Virus record (IMG/VR): IMGVR_UViG_3300042867_000579
Location: 1-20,940 of that record
DNA: 20,940 nucleotides
Source: a virus
Reading direction: 5' to 3' (one strand)
Part shown: positions 1 through 5,244 of the stretch, piece by piece
How positions within the stretch are numbered: the first letter of the stretch is position 1
How the letters are laid out: each line of letters starts with the position of its first letter
Program-made: the position numbers and the translations under genes
The notes under the pieces: generated by a model
The model's input: the letters and a program-made list of their open reading frames with translations, nothing else
What the model was told of the DNA's origin: nothing
Databases searched by the model: none

Positions 1-50
1 ATGTTCTGGTCTTCGTAGGCAACGCCGATTGGCTTAGTGTTTACGGACAT
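1..50 (-). CDS. Start of an unidentified phage gene, cut by the left edge
   Basis: An ATG on the minus strand at 50-48, one base after the terL stop, opens a reading frame that stays open to the edge. The visible product begins MSVNTKPIGVAYEDQN. A GGATGGGG stretch about 7 bases upstream of the ATG, inside the end of terL, can serve as ribosome binding site. Genes directly after terL in tailed phages are often portal or other head genes, but 16 residues are too few to identify a family, so no function is assigned. The tight junction with terL suggests the same late transcript. Confidence 0.55.
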   Translation of the reverse strand, partial: MSVNTKPIGVAYEDQN

Positions 51-51
51 A

Positions 52-1578
52 TCAAGACCCCATCCAGGAATTGGTTACACTGCTGCCGGCAGAATACGCT
101 CGTTTAGTCTCTTTTGCAACATAGGTCCGATGCGCGACCGGAAAGGCGAAGGTGACGCAAATTGCGTCAGCCGCGTCGGGGGACGCCAAACCGCGAGCCT
201 TCATGTCCTTCTTGCTCTCAAGGAAGATGGACCCCTTGCTGTCGGGCTTCATGAGCGGGCTAATCAGGTCGGTCTTAAGATAGCGATCACTAGGTATTGA
301 GGCCGTCTTGAGCCACTCGCGCATCTCGCCCCACATCTCAGCACGCTTGTTGCCGTACATAAGCGGGTTCTTAGCCTTGTTGCCGAAGTTGATGCCCTTG
401 ACCTTGTAGCGCTGCTCCTTGAGCCGGTCCACGACGCCTGCGCCCAGCCCGCCTTCGTCAATCACGACCAGAGCCGGATTGTATTCCTCAATAGCCTCGA
501 TCACCCGTCCAACCGATTCCATCGTGTCATCGCCGCGAAAACGCTTAATGGCAATAATGTCCCGCCCCTGACGTACAGCAATAACGGTGGCGTCTGCGCC
601 GAAACGTGCCGGATCAACACCAATGACGATGGGGGCTGTTTGATCCTTATACCGCTCACGGTTCATCGCCTCATCGACAACGAGGTTAGAGATGAACTGA
701 TCGTCGCTGGCGTTGGGGAACATCCCGTAGACCTCGACGTGAGCCTGGCTGCTGTCGGGGCCATACTCGTCAATGATCTGCTGATACACCGCCTTGTCGG
801 TGCCTTCAACGCTGCGGGCATCGACGACCTTGTTCTTCCAGAAGTCGCGCTTGGAGTTGAACGCCTCGTAGAAGTACCCCGTGTTGCGGCGGGGGTTGCT
901 GAACGCCAGCCAGAAACGGTTAGGGGTGTTTTCGGTAAAGAACCCGCTTGCCACGGCCCAGATGCTGTCGGGGATACCTGAAGCCTCGTCAAAAATAAGC
1001 TGCACGCCGTCGTAGTTGTGTACGCCCGCGTAGGCGTCGGGATTCTCTTCCGACCACAACCGGCCCTCGACGGCCCAGTAGCGCGTACCCTTCTTGAGGT
1101 CGCGCTCGACCAGTTCTGTAATCCACTTGGCCGGCATGATGCGTGTGGCGGCAACCTCGTACCAGTGGCTGTTGAGGCTCATGGCTAGCCACTTGGTTAT
1201 CTCGGCCCATGTGACGGAGCGCAACTGCGATTCAGAGTTGGCCGATACAATGGTCGTTGATCCAATCCGCGTCGACAGCATCCAGATCACCAGCCATGAG
1301 ACGAGCGCAGACTTCCCGATACCGCGCCCCGATGACGTCGCCATGCGGAAGGTGTCGAAATCCACCTTCCCATTGTTCTGCTTGATGTGCTCCTTGAGAT
1401 CCGAAAGCACTTCCCTCTGCCATTTGCGCGGTCCCGTAAAATGTTCCAGCGGCGTACCCTTTTGGCCCCATGGAAACGTGAACATTACAAACGCCAGCGG
1501 ATCGTCCTTGATGGCCGGCGACCACAGCCGACTCATCAACTGCATCTCTTCGGCGGAGCTATACTGCGTCGTTTGCAC
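52..1578 (-). CDS. terL: Terminase large subunit (packaging ATPase and nuclease)
   Basis: 508 residues, normal length for a phage large terminase, the motor that pumps DNA into the prohead and cuts the concatemer. The N-terminal ATPase has a Walker A motif SSGRGIGKS at residues 82-90 and a Walker B VQLIFDEAS at 192-200, with D197 and catalytic E198. The C-terminal RNase H-fold nuclease shows GVDPAR at 320-325 (D322), VVIDEGG with D374, and SPDAADA with D468 or D471 as acidic metal ligands. The start is GTG at 1578-1576, preceded by AGGA with 8-base spacing. The reading frame begins 20 bases inside the end of terS, so the two are translationally coupled. The stop (52-54) is followed within two bases by the next gene. 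Role and both domains are seen directly in motifs; the packaging mode (headful or cos) cannot be read from sequence. Confidence 0.96.
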   Translation of the reverse strand: MQTTQYSSAEEMQLMSRLWSPAIKDDPLAFVMFTFPWGQKGTPLEHFTGPRKWQREVLSDLKEHIKQNNGKVDFDTFRMATSSGRGIGKSALVSWLVIWMLSTRIGSTTIVSANSESQLRSVTWAEITKWLAMSLNSHWYEVAATRIMPAKWITELVERDLKKGTRYWAVEGRLWSEENPDAYAGVHNYDGVQLIFDEASGIPDSIWAVASGFFTENTPNRFWLAFSNPRRNTGYFYEAFNSKRDFWKNKVVDARSVEGTDKAVYQQIIDEYGPDSSQAHVEVYGMFPNASDDQFISNLVVDEAMNRERYKDQTAPIVIGVDPARFGADATVIAVRQGRDIIAIKRFRGDDTMESVGRVIEAIEEYNPALVVIDEGGLGAGVVDRLKEQRYKVKGINFGNKAKNPLMYGNKRAEMWGEMREWLKTASIPSDRYLKTDLISPLMKPDSKGSIFLESKKDMKARGLASPDAADAICVTFAFPVAHRTYVAKETKRAYSAGSSVTNSWMGS

Positions 1579-2065
1579 TATCGGTTTCCTGTGGGGTGGC
1601 GGCGCTATCCGTCAGCACGGTGTACGGCGCGTCGACGATCTCTAGCACGCGCATGTTGGCCTGCTCAAGCGCTTGGGTGATGCTGATGCGCTGGTCTACG
1701 TCGATGTTAATCTGCTGTTTGGCGACCCAGCCATGCTGATGCTTGAGCTTCTCCAGCGCCATCTTGGCGTCGCCGGTTGCGATGGCGGCGTCGACGATAG
1801 TGGCGGCTTCCATCTCGCTGTCAGCGCGGCCCTTCATTTCAGCCATTTCGGCCACGGGGTCAAATTGCTGGAGCTTGCGTAGCTCGGATGGCATCAGCCC
1901 TGCGGCCAGCGCCAAGCTGTCACCTTTCAGGCCCGCCTTAGCCGCCTTGTATATAGCGTCAAGACGCGCCTCAGTGGCGACAACGGTACGGGGTTCGAAG
2001 GCGATGTTGTAGAACATGTCCATCATCTTAGTACCCTTTGGCTTAGGGCGGAAGTCGTTTTGCAT
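1559..2065 (-). CDS. terS: Terminase small subunit
   Basis: 168 residues directly upstream of and overlapping terL by 20 bases, the usual terS-terL order. The small subunit binds the packaging site and regulates TerL. Residues about 35-67 form a helix-turn-helix-like segment (AIYKAAKAGLKGDSLALAAGL then LRKLQQ). Residues 85-115 carry the typical oligomerisation helices ending ATGDAKMALEKLKHQHGW, and the tail is acidic and flexible. Start choice is uncertain. The first ATG (2063-2065) has only an A/T-rich leader without a clear ribosome site. A second ATG at 2026-2024 (codon 14) has CAAAGGG 7 bases upstream, so the true protein may be 155 residues. The family call rests on fold pattern and position rather than on an invariant motif. 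Confidence 0.88.
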   Translation of the reverse strand: MQNDFRPKPKGTKMMDMFYNIAFEPRTVVATEARLDAIYKAAKAGLKGDSLALAAGLMPSELRKLQQFDPVAEMAEMKGRADSEMEAATIVDAAIATGDAKMALEKLKHQHGWVAKQQINIDVDQRISITQALEQANMRVLEIVDAPYTVLTDSAATPQETDSANDAV

Positions 2066-2134
2066 TTTAAAAAAAATTTTGTTCGTGATGGCTCCGTACC
2101 AGAAGGCCCGGTCGCTCGGCCCTACCCTCCCCCC

Positions 2135-2150
2135 TTGACAAAAATGTCAA
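2135..2150. repeat. Inverted repeat TTGACA-aaaa-TGTCAA, possible operator
   Basis: Perfect 6-bp arms around four A bases: TTGACAAAAATGTCAA. Each arm also reads as a consensus sigma70 -35 hexamer on its strand, but no -10-like sequence sits 16-18 bases downstream in either direction. A protein-binding site is therefore more likely than a promoter. It lies 70 bases upstream of terS. A second small inverted repeat, CTGGCC-c-GGCCAG, follows at 2167-2179. Confidence 0.5.
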
Positions 2151-2185
2151 CAGCCATCCAGCCGGCCTGGCCCGGCCAGCCATGC

Positions 2186-2211
2186 CTACCTATCCCCATG
2201 GGGATAGGTAG
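2186..2211. repeat. 26-bp perfect palindrome without a loop
   Basis: The left arm CTACCTATCCCCA is followed at once by its exact reverse complement TGGGGATAGGTAG, with CCATGG at the centre. No T-run follows on either strand, so it does not look like an intrinsic terminator. A perfect 26-bp dyad is very unlikely by chance and suits a dimeric DNA-binding protein, a cruciform or a terminase recognition or cleavage site. It sits 121 bases upstream of the terS start. Confidence 0.7.
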
Positions 2212-2286
2212 AATTTCAGCACAAGTCAAGGGCATACGGTAGCGAAGGCATGATTGCGACCATATTACTACCTAGCGTAATGATTG

Positions 2287-2443
2287 CGGCATTCTCGGTC
2301 ATCTAAATCCAAGTCGATCTGAACAATTCACGGCTTGCGTGGTGGTGGCCTATGCGCGGGGTGTTTGCGCGGGGTCTATGGGGCGGGGAATGTTAACAAG
2401 ACAGGCTCGGTAACATTTGGGAAACGGCATTCTGGGTCATCTA
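2287..2443. repeat. Pair of 19-bp direct repeats, 138 bp apart
   Basis: CGGCATTCTCGGTCATCTA at 2287-2305 recurs at 2425-2443 as CGGCATTCTGGGTCATCTA, with one mismatch. The region between them holds the iteron-like repeats. A shorter direct repeat, ATGATTGCG at 2250-2258 and 2280-2288, overlaps the first copy. Function unknown; spaced direct repeats are typical of binding sites for initiators or small terminase subunits. Confidence 0.55.
2351..2389. repeat. Tandem 13-bp iteron-like repeats
   Basis: TATGCGCGGGGTG (2351-2363) is followed without a gap by TTTGCGCGGGGTC (2364-2376), differing at two positions. A third, degraded unit TATGGGGCGGGGA (2377-2389) follows. The G-rich array lies about 100 bases from the AT-rich tract at 2485-2530. 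That arrangement resembles an iteron-plus-unwinding-element origin, but no experimental or comparative support is available here. Confidence 0.4.
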
Positions 2444-2466
2444 GGCAATGGCTTTTCAGTCGCTGG

Positions 2467-2496
2467 CTGACAACGTCGCCATCCTATAGCTATTAT
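2467..2496 (+). promoter_or_regulatory. Candidate rightward sigma70 promoter with no close gene
   Basis: CTGACA (2467-2472) and TATTAT (2491-2496) are separated by 18 bases, each matching the consensus at five of six positions. Transcription would start near 2503, over 300 bases before the first early gene. The transcript would begin with the hairpin at 2558-2584. It could give a long regulated leader or a small RNA. Confidence 0.4.
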
Positions 2497-2520
2497 ATAA
2501 ACATGTTGTTTTCTTAGTAA
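2492..2520 (-). promoter_or_regulatory. Candidate leftward promoter for the terminase genes
   Basis: On the minus strand TATAAT (2497-2492) is a perfect -10. TTACTA (2520-2515), a weak -35, lies 17 bases upstream. It would read towards terS with a leader of over 400 bases containing the palindrome and repeats. The AT-rich tract makes chance -10 matches likely, so this is tentative. Confidence 0.3.
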
Positions 2521-2557
2521 TATAAACCCAATAGCCCATATGACCTAGAAAAGTGGT

Positions 2558-2584
2558 TCAAACCCTTATACGCCAAGGGTTTGA
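2558..2584. repeat. Hairpin with a perfect 10-bp stem
   Basis: TCAAACCCTT (2558-2567) and AAGGGTTTGA (2575-2584) are exact reverse complements around a 7-base loop. No T-run follows on either strand, so intrinsic termination is not supported. It could be an operator, an RNA leader structure downstream of the candidate promoter at 2467-2496, or a site in an origin. Confidence 0.55.
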
Positions 2585-2679
2585 CGACCACGCCAAAAAC
2601 CGCCAATCCATGACTATTGCGGTACCGAAAAACAGACCTTTATGAGAGACCTCCCAAAACCCCATTTCAGCGTTACAAC

Positions 2680-2707
2680 GCGACCAAAACATTTTACTAC
2701 CTATAAT
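2680..2707 (+). promoter_or_regulatory. Possible second rightward promoter (perfect -10, weak -35)
   Basis: TATAAT at 2702-2707 is a consensus -10. The best -35 candidate is GCGACC at 2680-2685 with a 16-base spacer, matching only three of six positions. It overlaps the repeat TTACTACCTA. It would act as an activator-dependent or minor promoter upstream of the main early promoter. Confidence 0.28.
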
Positions 2708-2767
2708 GCTTTTTCTAGTCATTTTATGGGTCACGCAATTTTTCTTTGAAATGTTAACAGAAACCCC

Positions 2768-2796
2768 TTGCGTGCACACAAATCGTGTGCTTTATA
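2768..2796 (+). promoter_or_regulatory. Early operon promoter with an operator filling its spacer
   Basis: TTGCGT (2768-2773) and TTTATA (2791-2796) are separated by exactly 17 bases. That spacer (2774-2790) is itself an inverted repeat, GCACAC-aaatc-GTGTGC. A dimeric regulator bound here would cover the promoter core. The predicted transcription start near 2803 leaves a leader of about 27 bases carrying AAGGG before the first early gene at 2830. This is the best promoter candidate for the operon. Confidence 0.55.
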
Positions 2797-2829
2797 GGTG
2801 TTACACAAACGCAACAAGGGAACCAGACC

Positions 2830-2994
2830 ATGACCAAAGCCCAACTAAGCGCATTGATGCTCGCAGCCCTAGATGCAGAATGCCGCGCAGAACGCCTAGG
2901 CGATGCTGCATCGCTCCTCAAGGCGCAAGAGGCCAGAGACGCCTACCATGCCGCCCTATGCGCCGCGCTACCTTGTAAAGCCCTTGCAGCCTAG
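2830..2994 (+). CDS. Small alanine-rich helical protein, first gene of the early operon
   Basis: 54 residues, rich in Ala, Leu and charged residues, apparently one or two helices (AQLSALMLAALDAECRAERL then SLLKAQEARDAYHAAL). I do not recognise the family. The frame is open further upstream to 2785, but the predicted promoter -10 lies at 2791-2796 and AAGGGA sits 9 bases before the ATG at 2830, so 2830 is chosen. The initiation region GGAACCAGACCATGACCA (2819-2836) is repeated exactly at the next gene (3011-3028), suggesting duplication of a leader cassette or selection for equal translation. Confidence 0.7.
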   Translation: MTKAQLSALMLAALDAECRAERLGDAASLLKAQEARDAYHAALCAALPCKALAA

Positions 2995-3021
2995 TCCAAC
3001 CCTCACAGACGGAACCAGACC

Positions 3022-3621
3022 ATGACCATCACAGCCACAATCACAGCCACAATCACAGCCGAACTATACGCTCGCGCTATCTCTTGCGCTTCTATCGACG
3101 CGCACCGCCCTCAAATTGCTGGCGTTCGTGTAGAACCGCATAAGGATGGCGGAACCATCCTAATCGCTACAGACGGTCATTGCGCCGTTGTCATCCGCGA
3201 CCTCAAAGGCTTCGCCAGTGAGGCTTTCACGCTAGCCTTGCCCAAGTCATTGCTCAAAGAATGCAAGCCATCCAGACTTGATAAAGAGCCTACTATTTGG
3301 ATCGAGGACGGCGCGGCAAAGATTACAGGCCTAATGACACGCGATTGGCTTGTCGATATGCCGTTTCCAGACTGGCGCCGCATTGTCCCGCAAACAACGC
3401 CCGATATGGGCTGCATGGCTAGCTTTGACAATCGCGTCTTGTCGCGCCTAGCAGGTGCCTTGACGGGCGATAAGGTCCAAACGCTAGTTATCAAGGGCAC
3501 AAGCGACACAGACGCTCATATCGTGTTTGGGACGCTTAGCGACGCCTTTGGCGTTGCCATGCCAATCCGCGTTGCCAATAGCATCCCCGATAACGACTTC
3601 TCACTTCCCTCTTGGCTTTAG
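3022..3621 (+). CDS. Compact DNA sliding-clamp-like protein (DnaN-related)
   Basis: 199 residues, against about 370 for a bacterial beta clamp. Three clamp signatures appear in the right order. GVRVEPHKDGGTILIATDGH (34-53) matches the domain 1 pattern ending ATDGHR. FPDWRRIVP (115-123) matches the FPDYRRVIP entry to domain 2. FGVAMPIRV (176-184) matches the C-terminal VMPMRL strand. A clamp tethers DNA polymerase to template; here it could serve the phage family A polymerase, compete with the host clamp, or act in regulation. The N-terminus is built from a 12-base repeat (MTITATITATITAE) and probably lies outside the fold. The start is supported by the shared leader with GGAA 7-10 bases upstream. 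A GC-rich hairpin follows the stop. Homology is inferred from motifs only. Confidence 0.68.
   Translation: MTITATITATITAELYARAISCASIDAHRPQIAGVRVEPHKDGGTILIATDGHCAVVIRDLKGFASEAFTLALPKSLLKECKPSRLDKEPTIWIEDGAAKITGLMTRDWLVDMPFPDWRRIVPQTTPDMGCMASFDNRVLSRLAGALTGDKVQTLVIKGTSDTDAHIVFGTLSDAFGVAMPIRVANSIPDNDFSLPSWL
3028..3060 (+). repeat. In-frame 12-bp tandem repeat at the start of the clamp-like gene
   Basis: The unit ATCACAGCCACA occurs at 3028-3039 and 3040-3051, followed by a 9-base partial copy at 3052-3060. It encodes ITAT repeats. The unit length is a multiple of three, so copy-number changes would lengthen or shorten the N-terminus without a frameshift. Confidence 0.8.
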
Positions 3622-3630
3622 GCTCTACAT

Positions 3631-3652
3631 GACGCCCGGTCCGCCGGGCGTC
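3631..3652 (+). terminator. GC-rich hairpin after the clamp-like gene
   Basis: GACGCCCGG (3631-3639) pairs perfectly with CCGGGCGTC (3644-3652) across a 4-base loop, starting 9 bases after the stop codon. The following bases (TCACTAAA) are not a T-run, so it is at best a weak or factor-dependent terminator. It may instead protect the 3' end of the upstream message. The operon seems to continue, since no promoter is evident before the next gene. Confidence 0.45.
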
Positions 3653-3699
3653 TCACTAAACCCTCAATCCAATTCAATCTCACTCAAGGATCAAATCAA

Positions 3700-3921
3700 A
3701 TGCCCACATACAATGGACACAAGAGCTGGAACCAGTGGAACGTCTCGCTCTGGATTAACAACGACGAAAGCCTGTATCGTGAAGCCCATGACCTAGTGTC
3801 GCGCTATGGCGTCGCCAAGGCCGCCAACAGGCTAGCACGCGACCTAGAGGGTCAACGCACACCCGACGGCGGCAGGTACAACCGCACGGCCATTTACAAC
3901 GCCATCGCTGACATTCTTTAG
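3700..3921 (+). CDS. Conserved small phage protein, YNGHKSWNxWNVSLW type
   Basis: 73 residues. The N-terminus YNGHKSWNQWNVSLWINNDE is aromatic- and Asn-rich, followed by a helical part (LYREAHDLVSRYGVAKAANRLARDL) and the C-terminal TPDGGRYNRTAIYNAIADI. From memory, this pattern (YNG.K.W..WNVSLW.NNDE...TPDG..Y....I..A) recurs in small early proteins of many phages and, to my knowledge, has no established function. AAGGA lies 9 bases before the ATG. It is followed by the next gene after 11 bases, whose ribosome site overlaps this gene's TAG. Conservation across unrelated phages would suggest a takeover role, but nothing in the sequence shows which. Confidence 0.78.
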   Translation: MPTYNGHKSWNQWNVSLWINNDESLYREAHDLVSRYGVAKAANRLARDLEGQRTPDGGRYNRTAIYNAIADIL

Positions 3922-3932
3922 GAGCAAGAGCC

Positions 3933-4223
3933 ATGACCCTCCCAACCCTTCAATCCTGGCCCGACTTCGACGACGACGGCGAGCCAATGTCAGAAACCGT
4001 CATAAATTCTGACATTACGCCTATCGCCATTGTCCTAACGGGCAACCATCACGACGATTTCAAGCGCCTAGCCCTAGCGGCGCCCGATATGGTCAACGCC
4101 CTCACGATAGCCCTAGAGGCCCTCAGCGCCGTCCCTAACTATCGCGTACCGGGCCATACCGGCGGAAGCTACGCAATCGCCAGCTTGATCGAGCAAGCCT
4201 TAACCAAAGCAAAAAAGGCCTAA
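3933..4223 (+). CDS. Small phage protein, first of a tandem paralogous pair
   Basis: 96 residues, unknown function. The N-terminal half (SWPDFDDDGEPMSETVINSD then PIAIVLTGNHHDDFKRLALAAPDM) is predicted to be mostly strand. The C-terminal half is helical and ends IASLIEQALTKAKKA. The motif LAxxAPDMxxAL...I..A..KAK is a widespread C-terminal pattern in small phage proteins. The next gene is clearly its paralogue: both begin MTL, then W-P-(D/E)-F-D, P-I-A-(I/V), HH, F..LA..APDM and KAK at the end. TAGGAG, overlapping the upstream stop codon, is the ribosome site. Confidence 0.75.
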   Translation: MTLPTLQSWPDFDDDGEPMSETVINSDITPIAIVLTGNHHDDFKRLALAAPDMVNALTIALEALSAVPNYRVPGHTGGSYAIASLIEQALTKAKKA

Positions 4224-4226
4224 GTT

Positions 4227-4502
4227 ATGACCCTTAAATTATTAGATCATTGGCCTGAATTTGACCGAAACGACAATCTCACCGGGCGTCGTATAATTGG
4301 AATCAAAGCTGACCCCATAGCCGTCATTTTAAAAGGCCCACACCATGTTGAATTTCTTCACCTAGCAAAGTACGCGCCCGATATGCTCGCCGCGCTTGAA
4401 GAGGTTGACGCTTATCTTGCGCCGGAAAAAGGCGACGACGATGTGTGGCATGAATTGCGCTCTATGGTTCAAGCCGCCATCGCCAAAGCCAAAGGGGAAT
4501 AG
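4227..4502 (+). CDS. Small phage protein, second of a tandem paralogous pair
   Basis: 91 residues and paralogous to the preceding gene. Shared landmarks in order are MTL, HWPEFD, DPIAVILKGPHHVEFLHLAKYAPDM, AAL and the C-terminal AIAKAKGE. The regions between landmarks have diverged strongly, and the acidic insert APEKGDDDVW differs. The duplication is therefore old or under diversifying selection. The start is 3 bases after the upstream stop, with AAAAGG 8 bases before the ATG. The terminal codons (AAA GGG GAA) provide the ribosome site for the membrane peptide that follows. Function unknown. Confidence 0.75.
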   Translation: MTLKLLDHWPEFDRNDNLTGRRIIGIKADPIAVILKGPHHVEFLHLAKYAPDMLAALEEVDAYLAPEKGDDDVWHELRSMVQAAIAKAKGE

Positions 4503-4505
4503 ACC

Positions 4506-4625
4506 ATGACTTACACGCCACCACCCCCGCGCACCCCTTGGCTAGCCCTCGCGGCCTTTGGCCTAGTCGCTACAGGTTTCTTTGCCGGGGTATGGGCCGC
4601 GCTCGCATGGGCTTTTATCCTCTGA
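4506..4625 (+). CDS. 39-residue single-pass membrane peptide
   Basis: Short product MTYTPPPPRTPW followed by one hydrophobic segment of about 26 residues (LALAAFGLVATGFFAGVWAA and on to AWAFIL), ending at the stop. The N-terminal five residues after Thr4 are mainly prolines. AAAGGGGA at the end of the upstream gene lies about 8 bases before the ATG, and the gene starts 3 bases after the upstream stop. It probably sits in the inner membrane. Small early membrane peptides in phages can alter host envelope or exclusion functions, but no family is recognised. Confidence 0.65.
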   Translation: MTYTPPPPRTPWLALAAFGLVATGFFAGVWAALAWAFIL

Positions 4626-4639
4626 TCACAGAACCGTGA

Positions 4640-4669
4640 TTAACACTTAACAAACATTTTGGTTATAAT
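4640..4669 (+). promoter_or_regulatory. Internal early promoter
   Basis: TTAACA (4640-4645, five of six matches to the -35 consensus) and a perfect TATAAT (4664-4669) are separated by 18 bases in a short AT-rich gap. Transcription would start near 4676, just before the ribosome site of the gene at 4698. It would give the second half of the early operon, including gcrA, its own expression. Confidence 0.6.
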
Positions 4670-4697
4670 TCAAACCACGCAAACAGGAGCAAACCAA

Positions 4698-4934
4698 ATG
4701 CCAAACTACCATCTGATCGAATCCGCTGATCTTGCCAAAATGGGCATGGTCAGTGATGACGAACTGACCAAAGCGCTAGGCCAGGATCTCGCGGAACACG
4801 TTGAAGAATTAGAGGCTTTTAAAGAGGCCGCGTATGACGCACAGGCCAAGGCCCGCGTCTATCAATATCAAGTCATCCCACCGCTACACGCCGAAATTGA
4901 ACGCTTAAACGCAATCCTAAACGAAAAGGCCTAA
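4698..4934 (+). CDS. Small acidic coiled-coil protein
   Basis: 78 residues, acidic and predicted almost fully helical (DDELTKALGQDLAEHVEELE, FKEAAYDAQAKARVYQYQV, PPLHAEIERLNAILNEKA), with heptad-like spacing near the end. No family recognised. The frame extends upstream to 4659, but that start would fall on the promoter -10. The ATG at 4698 has AGGAG 8 bases upstream, so it is chosen. It is the first gene behind the internal promoter. Confidence 0.72.
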   Translation: MPNYHLIESADLAKMGMVSDDELTKALGQDLAEHVEELEAFKEAAYDAQAKARVYQYQVIPPLHAEIERLNAILNEKA

Positions 4935-4938
4935 ACCC

Positions 4939-5241
4939 ATGACCCACGCAACCATAACCACCACCTTTGACCTAGAACTAGAATGCGAGATCGACGGCGA
5001 CTATTGGCGCCATGAGGATGAATCGGTGCAGGATCTCACCCTGTGCTTTATGTACGCCTACGAACCGCGCCCCAGCACCGCACGGTTTGATCTGCTTCAA
5101 GGCCTTGATAGGCCCTCGCGCCTGATCATTCAGCGCAACCTATTCAAAATAGCCGGTATGTCCGAACGCATAATCAAAGACATCGAAGCCCTAGGCGAAG
5201 ATCTGCACATTGAACCCGACGCTTACGTGAAGGAGTATTGA
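4939..5241 (+). CDS. Hypothetical acidic phage protein
   Basis: 100 residues, acidic, mixed strand and helix. The N-terminal part (ATITTTFDLELECEIDGDYW) looks like strands. The central CFMYAYEPRPSTARFDLLQG leads into a helical segment (PSRLIIQRNLFKIAGMSERIIKDIEALGEDL). I do not recognise it. AAAAGG about 10 bases before the ATG comes from the end of the upstream gene. The end of this gene (GTG AAG GAG TAT TGA) supplies AAGGAG for the next gene. Confidence 0.72.
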   Translation: MTHATITTTFDLELECEIDGDYWRHEDESVQDLTLCFMYAYEPRPSTARFDLLQGLDRPSRLIIQRNLFKIAGMSERIIKDIEALGEDLHIEPDAYVKEY

Positions 5242-5244
5242 GCC

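Larger units (their letters stand above)
2066..2829. other. Non-coding control region between terS and the early operon
   Basis: This is the only gap longer than 300 bases in the window. It separates the leftward terminase genes from the rightward early genes. The left half is GC-rich and contains an inverted repeat, a 26-bp palindrome, iteron-like tandem repeats and a 19-bp direct repeat. The right half contains AT-rich DNA around 2485-2530, a 10-bp-stem hairpin and promoter-like sequences. TTACTACCTA occurs at both 2265-2274 and 2694-2703, and its core CTACCTA also forms the outer arm of the palindrome at 2186. The short open frames here lack ribosome sites or recognisable products. Location beside terS suggests the packaging site; iterons next to an AT-rich tract suggest an origin. 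Both are inference. Confidence 0.75.

Noticed and set aside
2135-2150. TTGACA as a -35 promoter element
   Set aside because: No acceptable -10 at 16-18 bases on either strand; better explained as an inverted repeat.
2060-2517. Two 60-codon plus-strand frames (2060-2242 and 2335-2517) in the control region
   Set aside because: No ribosome sites and low-complexity products over repeats and palindromes; the region looks regulatory.
2558-2779. Minus-strand 73-codon frame in the control region
   Set aside because: No ribosome site, odd Trp/Cys-rich product, overlaps the hairpin and the early promoter.
4659-4697. Upstream start for the coiled-coil gene at 4698
   Set aside because: It would overlap the promoter -10 (4664-4669), while AGGAG precedes the ATG at 4698.
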